From the NCBI GenBank assembly GCA_937922805.1, contig CALAJV010000004.1:1-64000 (forward strand): a stretch of DNA of 64,000 nt, given 5' to 3'. A program made the position numbers and the translations under genes. Below, in pieces: positions 1 through 7,791 of the stretch. The number at the start of each line of letters is the position of its first letter. Position 1 is the first letter of the stretch. Source of the stretch: an uncultured Acidimicrobiales bacterium. GTDB lineage: Bacteria; Actinomycetota; Acidimicrobiia; Acidimicrobiales; SZUA-35. The notes below the pieces were generated by a model, which did not search any database, had not been told where the DNA came from, and worked only from the letters and a program-made list of their open reading frames with translations.

Positions 1-274
1 AGCGACCGTAGATCTTGTACACCGTGGTATCAATCTCGGCTGTTCCGATCGAGCCTGTCGGGTTTCGATCCCACGAACAGTTCTCAGCTGGCCCTCGATA
101 ACGGCCCTTCCCGAACTCGATCGAACCCCGCTGCACCAACGCCGAAATCGTCGACCCGGAAGCAGTTGTCTCGGTTTCTTCCTCTGCGCCGACTAGCTGT
201 GCGTCTGCAGCTGATGGTAGTGAAAGAAGTAGTAGCGCTACGATGGCCACCATTTTCGAAGCGGCGCGCCTCAT
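1..274 (-). CDS. Secreted protein, C-terminus cut by window edge
   Basis: Partial gene running off the left edge; 91 codons are visible. It starts ATG at 274 and its first bases overlap the stop of the upstream lipoprotein gene (ATGA arrangement), so the two are probably translationally coupled. Residues 1-25 form a clear Sec signal peptide: Arg-rich n-region (MRRAASK), hydrophobic core (VAIVALLLLSL), then a small-residue cleavage region near SAADA. The mature part begins acidic and Thr/Ser rich, then contains one Cys (ENCSWD). I recognise no family. It is probably exported and acts with the lipoprotein encoded just before it. Confidence 0.65.
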   Translation of the reverse strand, partial: MRRAASKMVAIVALLLLSLPSAADAQLVGAEEETETTASGSTISALVQRGSIEFGKGRYRGPAENCSWDRNPTGSIGTAEIDTTVYKIYGR

Positions 275-918
275 TGGTCGCAGCCGTCGCCGTTGGTAAA
301 CGTCACGTCGATCGGAAAGCTGCTCATCCGCCAACCGAGTTCAGTTTTCTGCAACTCAGCTTTTCGCTTAACCGAGATGACTTGTCCAGCGACAACAAGA
401 TCCGTTCCATCCGGTGCGCCGCCTGGCCTGTAGACGGTGTGGCCATCAATATCGCACATGTGGACCGTTGCTGTCTGGGCCGTTGGCGATCTGATTTCGA
501 TCTCTTCGATGACGTATTGATCGTGCTCAGGGTTCTCAGGTGGTCGAGCTACTAGCCCTTCTTCGAGCAGCCCTTCGACAAGTTTGGTACTTGCTTCGAG
601 CTGACCGCCAATATGGATTTCTCCAAGTTGGCGTTCGATGTCGCAGTCTTGTGGTTGGTTAGCGCAGGCATGCCATTTCTCGTTTTCGTCGTGCATGAAC
701 GCTTCGATTTCGGCTTTTGCTTCTTCGAGGGTTGGCTCGGGAACCGTCACAGTGGTTGATGGGGTTGAGGTGGTTTGGTCGGCTAGGTCCGATAGGTCGG
801 GGAACGATTGGGTGGTTGTGTCTTCGGGAGTCGGAATAGCGTTTTGTGATGTGCAACTGGCTGTGAGTAGGGCCAAGAGAAGGATTGTTGCCGCGCTTGT
901 TTTGAGTTTTGTCGTCAC
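271..918 (-). CDS. Putative lipoprotein of unknown function
   Basis: A 215-residue protein from a GTG start at 918. That start puts a typical lipoprotein signal at the N-terminus: TTKLKTSA, a hydrophobic core, then lipobox LTASC with lipidated Cys near residue 21. An upstream in-frame start would add about 47 unlikely residues. After the lipobox comes a Thr/Pro/Glu-rich linker, then a charged region with three Cys (ACANQPQDC and MCDIDG). The C-terminal part reads like an NTF2- or lumazine-type extracytoplasmic fold, but I cannot assign a family. Its stop overlaps the start of the next secreted-protein gene by four bases. Confidence 0.7.
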   Translation of the reverse strand: MTTKLKTSAATILLLALLTASCTSQNAIPTPEDTTTQSFPDLSDLADQTTSTPSTTVTVPEPTLEEAKAEIEAFMHDENEKWHACANQPQDCDIERQLGEIHIGGQLEASTKLVEGLLEEGLVARPPENPEHDQYVIEEIEIRSPTAQTATVHMCDIDGHTVYRPGGAPDGTDLVVAGQVISVKRKAELQKTELGWRMSSFPIDVTFTNGDGCDQ

Positions 919-1314
919 AGTGTCCTCGGTGGTTGCAGTGCGGCCGTGGTTGACCGGTGAGGTATGGATTGACGGGCAGCTGCCACACAATTGTCGATGC
1001 TGCGATTTGATAACTCTACCTCGCCCGCAGTCAGTTGTTAACCCGACTCGGGTTCGCAACTAGTCTGCTCCGCGATCGACTACGACGGCATCATCGCTCA
1101 GGCAAAACCGTTTAGCATTTCCGTTCTATACAACGGTGCTGTTTTTCGACCGGATTTCTCATCGGCGGTTCGCTACGCCAACCCAGATTGATTTGGCCCA
1201 AACCCAGTGTCGCTGTTTCCACTACAGGTACATTCACGGGTCGAGTTCTGCGGGGGGAGCCACTTCGTGATCACAGCTAGCATAGACTGCCTTGAACGTA
1301 GATGAGGAACGCGA
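919..1314. promoter_or_regulatory. Divergent intergenic region (396 bp)
   Basis: Non-coding stretch between the leftward lipoprotein gene and the rightward RDD gene. It must hold both promoters. The only site I can point to is a Shine-Dalgarno-like GAGGAA at about 1302-1307, seven bases before the ATG at 1315. No convincing -35/-10 pair, RNA gene or repeat was seen. Confidence 0.4.
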
Positions 1315-1863
1315 ATGCTAGATGATCAGAGTCCAAGCTCAAACGAATCAGAAGGCGTCAGCGAAGGCGTCGATGAACAATTCTTGCGGATTGCGAAACC
1401 AGCGGACCGTGTGGGTGGTTCAATCGTCGATAGCCTCATCAAGTTCGTCGTTCTGTGGCTTCCAATCGTGGGTTTGTCGAGGAGTGGTTGGGCGCTAAAC
1501 TTTTGGTTGTCCGTGTCGCTTCCGGTTTTGTTTACCTTTCTGTACGACTGGCTTTGGGTTTCGTTCAAAGGAGCAACCCCGGGCAAACTAGTTGTCGGAA
1601 CCCGAGTGGTACGAGAGAGCGACAGCAGCCGGCCTAGTTTCAAAGATGCGGCGCTTCGGTCGTCGATCTATCTTGTGGCGTTGGTTCCGCTTGTCGGCCA
1701 GATTGCCAGCCCCCTGTTGTTCGTCGTGTGTTTCGCTCTACTCTTTGTGGACCGGAAGTGTCGAACCCTGATGGACCGGCTAGCTGGCACCGTGGTAATC
1801 GACAAGTTCGAAATGGAAATCGACGCCGAAGCCGAAGCACTAAAGCCGACCTCTCCTTCGTAA
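1315..1863 (+). CDS. RDD family membrane protein
   Basis: A 182-residue integral membrane protein. Residues 1-25 are an acidic Ser/Glu-rich cytoplasmic tail. The RDD core follows: AKPADRVGGSIVDSLI (the Arg/Asp motif), two hydrophobic segments around residues 45-85, the conserved loop KGATPGKLVVGTRVV near 90-105, and a third hydrophobic segment near 120-140 followed by MDRLAGTVVI. All are hallmarks of the RDD domain. The family has no firmly established function; some members affect ion or osmotic tolerance. The start is ATG 1315, supported by GAGGAA upstream. A second RDD protein lies at 14388-15089. Confidence 0.85.
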   Translation: MLDDQSPSSNESEGVSEGVDEQFLRIAKPADRVGGSIVDSLIKFVVLWLPIVGLSRSGWALNFWLSVSLPVLFTFLYDWLWVSFKGATPGKLVVGTRVVRESDSSRPSFKDAALRSSIYLVALVPLVGQIASPLLFVVCFALLFVDRKCRTLMDRLAGTVVIDKFEMEIDAEAEALKPTSPS

Positions 1864-2029
1864 TCCTGCAGTAGGAACAGTCGATAGTCAAAGCCTCAGG
1901 CGAGAGCGATTGGTTGCTTCGCGTATCAGGCCGCTGTTGTGAGACTCAGTTTGTAGAAGGGCACTCCTTCTCGATCTTCAATGATGGATTGCCCGTCCAC
2001 CACAGTCTTCAACTGAAAGCGACCCGCCA

Positions 2030-3187
2030 ATGAGCGCAAACCATCACGTAGTAACCGGAGGAACCGGTTTTGTTGGCTCCGCTGTGATTCTTGAGCTACT
2101 CGCGACGACAAGTGCTCAGATCACGGCGATCGTTCGGCCGAACGAACTGCAGACCGCCACCGAACGGCTTCATGGTGTTCTTATTCCGCTGGTGGCGGAC
2201 TACCAGCTGCCCGAGGAGTTGATTTCCGAGATTGCCAATAGGACTCGAGCTATCGCTGGCGACATTGAACAACCTCGCTGCGGAATCTCTGACATCGTGA
2301 TTACGGCCCCAGAACCGTTTCGAGCAGCACAGCTTGAAGGGGCTGAACTGTGGCACTGTGCCGCTTCTCTCCAGTACCAAGATCGGCATCGTGATCAGAT
2401 AAATCGAACCAACGTTGATGGAACCGCCAACGTTGTTGAGCTGGCCAAAGAAATCGAATGCTCAGTGTTCAATTATGTGAGCACGGCCTACGTTGCTGGT
2501 AACCAAACTGGTTTGATCCGCCCCCAACCGGCTTCGGCCGACAATGTCAACAACCTGTATGAACTGTCGAAAATCGCGGCAGAACTGATAGTAACCACAA
2601 GTGGGTTGCCGTTTCGGGTTCTCCGCCCTGGCGTCGTTATCGGTCACTCCGAGACGCTCAACGCCATCAGTTCAGATGGGCTATACGGGTTCACTCGAAG
2701 TCTGGTGAAGTTCGCCAACTTGCTCGAACGAACTCAGCCTGGGTTGTCCGATACTTTGCAGGTCACGATGGTGGCCGACGCCGATGGTGGGATCGACCTT
2801 GTGCCGGTCGACATTGTGGCTCGGGAAGCAGTTGCGTTGAGTCGGCTCCAAAGCCCCGAAAACTACTATCACCTCACAAACCCAACACCCCCACTCATTG
2901 GAGTTGCCCTTGAGGCGGCGTTCAGTTCAGCGGGGCTTCGCAACCCGCTGTTCAGCGCCGACTGCCAGGCACTAAATCCAACCGATCGAAAGTTGCAGGC
3001 AAGGACCGACTTCTACAGTTCTTACATAGTGAACGCCAAGCGGTTCGATCGGTCAACCGTGATCGAGGCGCTGGGTCAACAAGCGTCGGCCGGTTCAGTC
3101 CTAGATCTCGACACGCTAATTCAATATTGCAACCGATACGTCGAAGGTTTGAACGCACGCCAACCGGCAGCGGCGGTGAACCGTTGA
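2030..3187 (+). CDS. NAD(P)-dependent thioester-reductase-like SDR
   Basis: A 385-residue extended short-chain dehydrogenase. The N-terminal Rossmann motif is VTGGTGFVGSAV (about residues 8-19) and the catalytic pair lies in YELSK (Tyr177, Lys181). The pattern LRPGVVIGHS and the overall length fit the NAD_binding_4 (male-sterility/thioester reductase) group, which reduces acyl thioesters or acts on lipid-like substrates. First gene of a tight three-gene operon: its stop overlaps the start of a sulfotransferase gene. The combination hints at modification of a lipid or polyketide-like product. The exact substrate is not inferable. Confidence 0.75.
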   Translation: MSANHHVVTGGTGFVGSAVILELLATTSAQITAIVRPNELQTATERLHGVLIPLVADYQLPEELISEIANRTRAIAGDIEQPRCGISDIVITAPEPFRAAQLEGAELWHCAASLQYQDRHRDQINRTNVDGTANVVELAKEIECSVFNYVSTAYVAGNQTGLIRPQPASADNVNNLYELSKIAAELIVTTSGLPFRVLRPGVVIGHSETLNAISSDGLYGFTRSLVKFANLLERTQPGLSDTLQVTMVADADGGIDLVPVDIVAREAVALSRLQSPENYYHLTNPTPPLIGVALEAAFSSAGLRNPLFSADCQALNPTDRKLQARTDFYSSYIVNAKRFDRSTVIEALGQQASAGSVLDLDTLIQYCNRYVEGLNARQPAAAVNR

Positions 3188-4314
3188 GCCCGAACCCAGC
3201 TTCTGAATCCACAGGCCCGAGCCCTCTCCTGGTCTTGGGAACTGGACGATGTGGCAGCACACTAGTTTCTGAAATTGTCTCGCTTCATCCTTCGTTACTA
3301 AGCGTTTCTGAGCTGTTCAGTTTCACTACCGACCTCGGCAACCGAATTGAGCGAGCCTTTCCAGCCGAACCGATCAGTGGCGAAAAATTCTGGCGAACCA
3401 TGGCTGAACCGCAGCCTCGACAATCCCTGCTTTTGCGCCACGGCCTGGCCATGCCAGAAGTTCTCTATCCGTGGGATCAAGGTCGGTTCACGTTCGGTGG
3501 CTGCCCCCCAATCATGAACGCCATGATCCCTCATCTGGACTGCAACGATCCGGACGACCTTTTCGACCGACTTGGTCTGGCCATGCGAGCCAATCCGACT
3601 GTTCCGATGCCGGACCACTTGCGAATCATGTTCCGCTGGTTGCAATCCGAGACCAACACCGCGGCCTGGGTAGAGCGCTCTGGTGGATCCCTCCGAATCG
3701 CCCACCGGCTCATAGCGGCGTTTCCCGAAGCCAAAATCGTTCATCTGGTTCGAGACGGAAGAGACACTGCTTTGTCCATGAGTCGCCATATTGGTTTTCG
3801 AATGGCATTGCTATGTGGTTTGCAGACCGAGACACTCGGAGTAGACCCATTCGAAACCGGTGACAGAACCGACGAAGCAGATCTCACCGACGAGCTAGCC
3901 GGCCTGCTGCCCGAGAATTTTAGTCGCCAATCGTTCGACGAGTTCGACCTGCCTGCGTCGCTTTGTGCCCACTACTGGTCAGGTGAGATTGTCCAAGGTC
4001 TAAACGTTTTGGCCTCGGTCCACCCTGAGCACCTGCTGACCATTCGCTACGAAGACCTTCTGCGAACCCCAGAACGCATCATTGAGTCGTTAGGAAACTT
4101 TGCCGACGTCGAAATTGCCGATGACTGGGTGCGGCGAGCTGCTGATTTGGTTCGACCACAGCCGCCAAGGTGGAATCAACTTCCGCCCGATGAACTGATA
4201 GCGCTTGAATCAGCGTGCGCACCCGGAACCGATGCCCTGGCCCGGTTCGCTGAACGTTCCCGTGAACAATCTTTGTCCTTAGCCTGCAAAACTCCTACCG
4301 GATCGAGAAACTAA
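3184..4314 (+). CDS. Sulfotransferase family protein
   Basis: Predicted 376-residue PAPS-dependent sulfotransferase. The 5'-phosphosulfate loop is LGTGRCGSTLVSE (residues about 18-30) and the 3'-phosphate-binding strand/helix is VHLVRDGRDTALSMSRH (about 185-200); both are diagnostic. I place the start at TTG 3184, which overlaps the TGA stop of the reductase gene. A longer reading from TTG 3127 would overlap that gene by 61 bases and add a non-conserved Arg-rich leader. The gene ends three bases before the transporter gene. It should transfer sulfate to a hydroxyl or amine of a lipid, glycan or small metabolite. Confidence 0.75.
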   Translation: MSPNPASESTGPSPLLVLGTGRCGSTLVSEIVSLHPSLLSVSELFSFTTDLGNRIERAFPAEPISGEKFWRTMAEPQPRQSLLLRHGLAMPEVLYPWDQGRFTFGGCPPIMNAMIPHLDCNDPDDLFDRLGLAMRANPTVPMPDHLRIMFRWLQSETNTAAWVERSGGSLRIAHRLIAAFPEAKIVHLVRDGRDTALSMSRHIGFRMALLCGLQTETLGVDPFETGDRTDEADLTDELAGLLPENFSRQSFDEFDLPASLCAHYWSGEIVQGLNVLASVHPEHLLTIRYEDLLRTPERIIESLGNFADVEIADDWVRRAADLVRPQPPRWNQLPPDELIALESACAPGTDALARFAERSREQSLSLACKTPTGSRN

Positions 4315-4316
4315 TT

Positions 4317-5216
4317 ATGCTGTCTGTCGCCCTAGCTGCGTTGGTCGTAATCATGATGATCTCCATCGGTTTGGAGATTGCGCCAGCCAACCTCAGACAG
4401 TCGCTGGCGAAATGGAAATGGTTGCTAGCTGCTGTTGTCTTGAACATTTTGATATTTCCGTTTATCACCTGGCTAGCGATCGAAACAGTGGCAGCACCGG
4501 TTGGTTTGGCTGCTGGGTTTTTGCTCTGTGCCGCCGCACCTGGCGGACCTGTTGGCCCAGTACTTTCACGCCTTGCCAACTCCGACCTGCCGTTCGCCAC
4601 TGGCTTGATGGTGGTCTTGGGCATCCTCGGATTGGCGACTACTCCTCTGACCGCTTCGATTCTCATCGAAGGCAATGACGGATCCGTTTTCTGGCCGATG
4701 TTTGCTGCGTTATTGTTGTTCCAGATCGCTCCGCTGGTGGCTGCGATGGCTGTTCGGAAATTCGCACCGAGCGTTGCTGCATCGCTAGCAAAGCCAATGC
4801 GGCTTTTGTCTAACGTTCTGCTCGTCGTGATTGTTGTTGCCCTCGTCGCCACCAGGGGAGAAGTGCTGGTTGGCGTCTCATTAGCCACCCACGTTGTGTT
4901 AGTTGGCGGATTGTTAGTGTTGCTGGTTCCGGTGCTACTTATGGCCCGGCCAAACAGCATTGCTCGTGGGTTGCTGATCGTCACCGGGGTGCGGAACATG
5001 TCGGTCGCATTGTTGCTGGCGAACCGGTTCTTCACCGAACCCGACGTCGAAGCTGCCATCTTGCTGTGGTCGTTTTGGATGCTCCTTTTACCTGCCGTCG
5101 TGGGCTTCGCGGCCGGCCGGTTTCGAATGATTGAGATCGACCAGCCCGTCTCTGGCGTCCCGGCTGTGACGGGAATGTTGGCCGACAGGCCGTCGCCTGG
5201 AGAATCGGCGGCTTGA
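4317..5216 (+). CDS. BASS-type (bile acid:sodium symporter-like) transporter
   Basis: A 299-residue polytopic membrane protein with about nine to ten hydrophobic segments from residue 3 to about 275. Features of the SBF/BASS fold are the N-terminal MMISIGLEIAPANLRQ, the Pro/Gly-rich crossover CAAAPGGPVGPVLSRLA near 80-95, and a second unwound region TGVRNMSVALLLANR near 225-240. BASS proteins couple Na+ to uptake of organic anions such as sulfated steroids, pantoate or pyruvate. Being last in an operon with a sulfotransferase suggests a sulfated or acidic substrate. That is inference only. Confidence 0.7.
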   Translation: MLSVALAALVVIMMISIGLEIAPANLRQSLAKWKWLLAAVVLNILIFPFITWLAIETVAAPVGLAAGFLLCAAAPGGPVGPVLSRLANSDLPFATGLMVVLGILGLATTPLTASILIEGNDGSVFWPMFAALLLFQIAPLVAAMAVRKFAPSVAASLAKPMRLLSNVLLVVIVVALVATRGEVLVGVSLATHVVLVGGLLVLLVPVLLMARPNSIARGLLIVTGVRNMSVALLLANRFFTEPDVEAAILLWSFWMLLLPAVVGFAAGRFRMIEIDQPVSGVPAVTGMLADRPSPGESAA

Positions 5217-5226
5217 TCTTTAGAGG

Positions 5227-5255
5227 TTGACACTCGAACGTATGTTCGATAAGAT
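5227..5255 (+). promoter_or_regulatory. Sigma70-type promoter with LexA operator in the spacer
   Basis: A consensus -35 box TTGACA (5227-5232) is followed after exactly 17 bp by TAAGAT (5250-5255), four of six matches to a -10. The spacer is almost entirely filled by a LexA site (next entry). The promoter lies about 128 bp before the HNH gene, the only rightward gene that follows. LexA binding here would block RNA polymerase directly. Confidence 0.7.
5234..5249. promoter_or_regulatory. LexA (SOS) box
   Basis: TCGAACGTATGTTCGA has perfectly palindromic arms (TCGAAC/GTTCGA) around a 4-base centre, the consensus form of the actinobacterial SOS box. It sits between the -35 and -10 of the promoter for the DUF222/HNH gene. 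SOS control of 13E12-family genes is known in mycobacteria, which matches. Confidence 0.85.
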
Positions 5256-5383
5256 AGCCTCCTACCTGATATTCGCAGTCGGGATCGTCAGCCTTCGAGA
5301 CAGTGGTCTCCCTTTATACGTTCTTGCCCCTCACCTGATGTTCTAGTTCGGTGATTGGGCGATTGTTGTCTGGGTGATTGGCT

Positions 5384-6625
5384 ATGGGATGTGTTGCAGT
5401 CGAAGCACAAGATGCGGTGCTTTCTATTCCTCTGTTCGTTCCGGGGCTTGATGTTTCCGGGTTCGACGAAGCTAAGCTTGCCGGGCTTTTGGCTGATGTG
5501 CGAATTGCCCAGCGTTGCCTCGATGGGCTGGTTATGCGGATCGGGGTCAGATCGAACGAACTGGCACGCTCAGGTCAGGCCGCGCCAACTGATGAAACAA
5601 TCCGCGGTACCGGTTCCGGAGCCGTTGGGTCTCGGCAAGCTCGCCGGGAAGCAAAACGAGCCGATGTGGCTGAAAGCGTTGACGGGTTGGGTGCTGCGGT
5701 TTCCAAAGGAGAGGCGAGCGGTGAACACGTCGACGCTATCTCCCGACACACCAGCAAACTTACAGATGAACAACGCCACTCGATCGATTTCGATGGTCTA
5801 ATTGAGAAAGCCAAAGAGCTTCCAGCAGACGTATTCGATCGGCTAGTTAAACGTGCGGTCGACGTTGCCAGGAGCGATCACGGCTTGGCCGACGCTAGGG
5901 CCAAGCGAGAAGCCTCTGAGTTTCGGCACTGGTTCGACCACAAAACCGGAATGGGTCGCTTCACCGGAACGCTCGACGCTCAACGCTATGAAGCACTCAC
6001 CAACGCGGTGGACAATCACATCAACGCTCTCGCCAGTCTCGGTACTACCAGCGATCCAGTCGTGAGAAATCACAATCTGGCTGTCGAGGCGTTAGTGCAG
6101 TTGGTAACAGCCTCCGGGGCTCTCAACAGTAGGAGCCGATTACCCTCGGTCACGATTGTGGTCGATCATGACACTGTTGTTCATGGCGCTCACCCTGAAT
6201 CGGTTCGCCAGACTGAAAACGGTCACGACGTCGCTCCCGAAACGATCTCTAGGTTATGTTGCGACGCCACGATCCGGCGGGTCACACTGAACGACCGCGG
6301 GGTACCGGTGAACGTTGGAAGGAAATATCGAACGGCCACCGACGCTCAGTGGGCTGCGCTCAAAGCTGTGCACTCAGGGTGTGCGTGGGATGGCTGTTCG
6401 GCTCCGATGAACTGGTGTGAGGCTCATCACATCCGAGAATGGGAACACGGTGGGCCAACTGATCTGGACAATCTCGTCCCACTCTGCAGTCGACATCATC
6501 ATCGTGTTCACGAAGGGCAATGGGGTATCAAAATGGGGGCGGGTTCGGACCCGGACCGAACGCTCCGAATCTACAAGCCGGACGGCAGCCTCGCCACAAC
6601 CGTTCCGCCGCCGATGAGGCGCTAA
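5384..6625 (+). CDS. DUF222 / HNH endonuclease (13E12 repeat family)
   Basis: A 413-residue protein. The N-terminal DUF222 region (about residues 20-290) includes the typical WFDHKTGMGRFTGTLDAQRYE block. The C-terminal HNH nuclease (about 330-380) carries Cys pairs GCAWDGC and LC, plus CEAHHIREWEHGG and CSRHHHRVHEG, i.e. the His-His metal and catalytic residues. The start is ATG 5384; TTG 5378 is possible and a stop just upstream limits the frame. This family is abundant in actinobacteria, sometimes as mobile or multicopy genes. The perfect LexA box in its promoter indicates DNA-damage induction. Substrate DNA and biological role are unknown. Confidence 0.9.
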   Translation: MGCVAVEAQDAVLSIPLFVPGLDVSGFDEAKLAGLLADVRIAQRCLDGLVMRIGVRSNELARSGQAAPTDETIRGTGSGAVGSRQARREAKRADVAESVDGLGAAVSKGEASGEHVDAISRHTSKLTDEQRHSIDFDGLIEKAKELPADVFDRLVKRAVDVARSDHGLADARAKREASEFRHWFDHKTGMGRFTGTLDAQRYEALTNAVDNHINALASLGTTSDPVVRNHNLAVEALVQLVTASGALNSRSRLPSVTIVVDHDTVVHGAHPESVRQTENGHDVAPETISRLCCDATIRRVTLNDRGVPVNVGRKYRTATDAQWAALKAVHSGCAWDGCSAPMNWCEAHHIREWEHGGPTDLDNLVPLCSRHHHRVHEGQWGIKMGAGSDPDRTLRIYKPDGSLATTVPPPMRR

Positions 6626-6698
6626 CGATGACAATCCTCATCCGTTGGCGCATCGATCTAGGCGACCCGGGCGGGCGGCCATGGGTAAAGGAGCGCGG

Positions 6699-7742
6699 TT
6701 ACAGCAAGGTGACGGTGCCTGATCCGGCTTCGGTTTGGCCAACTATCGCCGCGTCATGGTCAGAGTCGAGGAGCTCCTGTAGAGCGTGCTCGGCCTGGTC
6801 GGAGTCGACGCCGAATATTAGGCCGCCTGATGTTTGGGCATCGGCAAACAAAAGCACTGTGGTCTCGTCGTGGGAACCCGGCACGATCTTGTCTTCCATC
6901 CACGACAAGTTCCGACGAGTGCCACCCGGAATCATTCCTTGCGCCGCCAGCTCTTTAGCGCCAGGTAGAAACGGAGTTGCTTCCACGTCCACCGTGACGT
7001 CTACGTTGGACTCTGCTGCCATTCGGCCCAGGTGGCCGAGCAGGCCGAAGCCGGTCACGTCGGTGCAGCCGGTCGCTCCGGCCGAAACCGCTATAGCCGA
7101 GGCCTTGTCGTTGAGCTTCGACATCGACGCAATGGCGCCAGCGGCAACATCGACTGACGCCTTGTCATTCTTGATGGCTGTAGTGATTACACCAACTCCG
7201 AGCGGCTTCGAAAGTATGAGTGTCTGTTCAGGCTTGAGGCCCGCATTAGTCAGCATCTTGTCCGGATGGACTTCGCCAACAACACACATTCCATACTTGG
7301 GTTCAGGGTCGTCGATTGTGTGGCCCCCAACTACGAGAAACCCGCCCGCTTCAGCTACGTCGGTGCCGCCAGCCATGACCTCACCAAGGAGCTCAGTCGA
7401 CAACTCATCAACATTCCAGCCGACGAGGTTTAACGCAATCAACGGCTTGCCGCCCATTGCGTACACATCAGAAACGCTGTTGGCAGCCGCCACTCGGCCC
7501 CACGCTCGAGCGTCGTCAACGACTGGGGTGATGAAGTCGGCCGTTAGAACCAATGCGCGATCGTCCGACATCTTGTAGACGGCCGCGTCGTCACCGGTAT
7601 CGGTGCCGACCAAAAGGTTCTTGTCTGAGGTTGGAGCTAAACGGCGCACAACGTGGGCCAACTCGCCAGGAGCGAGTTTGCAGCCTCAACCGGCGCCGTG
7701 ACTAAACTGAGTAAGTCGAGCTACAGGATTCGCTGATGCCAT
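6699..7742 (-). CDS. selD: Selenide, water dikinase (SelD/SenC), selenocysteine-containing
   Basis: A 347-residue enzyme that makes selenophosphate from selenide and ATP. Read from ATG 7742, the N-terminus is MASANPVARLTQFSHGAG, then TGA (7686-7688), then GCKLAPGELAHVVR. The TGA falls exactly at the catalytic Cys/Sec position (residue 19, before G-C-K; Lys22 matches the essential Lys), so it encodes selenocysteine. Later SelD motifs are present: TADFITPVVDD, ANSVSDVYAMGG, GGHTIDDPEPKYG, TDVTGFGLLGH and ADAQTSGGL. Simple ORF calling starts wrongly at TTG 7661 and loses the active site. It is divergent from senA with only 49 bp between starts. In this context it serves selenoneine synthesis (SenC role), and it also requires Sec translation machinery elsewhere in the genome. 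Confidence 0.93.
7660..7678 (-). promoter_or_regulatory. Candidate bacterial SECIS hairpin in selD
   Basis: In mRNA sense, seven bases after the UGA comes a perfect 7-bp stem, AACTCGC / GCGAGTT, closed by the 5-base loop TCCTG. Bacterial SECIS elements lie inside the coding region immediately 3' of the UGA and are bound by SelB, so position and size fit. The loop sequence is not identical to the E. coli fdhF loop, which is normal because these elements vary. Confidence 0.65.
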
Positions 7743-7791
7743 GGTTTGAACACTATCTGACTTCAGCCTAGAACAGAGATACCGTACAGCT

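Noticed and set aside
1..2000. CTAG tetranucleotide, which is usually depleted in bacteria, appears common
   Set aside because: A hand count gave nine in the first 2 kb, close to the roughly eight expected from base composition; not enrichment, and a genome-wide count is needed to call lack of depletion.
4295..5233. 312-codon open frame on the minus strand
   Set aside because: It is the antisense shadow of the BASS transporter; its Thr/Ala/Asn-rich low-complexity product has no motif, while the + strand frame has clear membrane segments and operon spacing.
6520..7578. 352-codon open frame on the plus strand opposite selD
   Set aside because: Antisense to a gene with full SelD motifs; Ser/Pro/Arg-rich composition typical of shadows.
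7686..7688. UGA read as a frameshift or pseudogene scar in selD
   Set aside because: The frame on both sides is intact, the UGA is exactly at the Cys/Sec catalytic position, upstream residues match SelD, and a hairpin follows.
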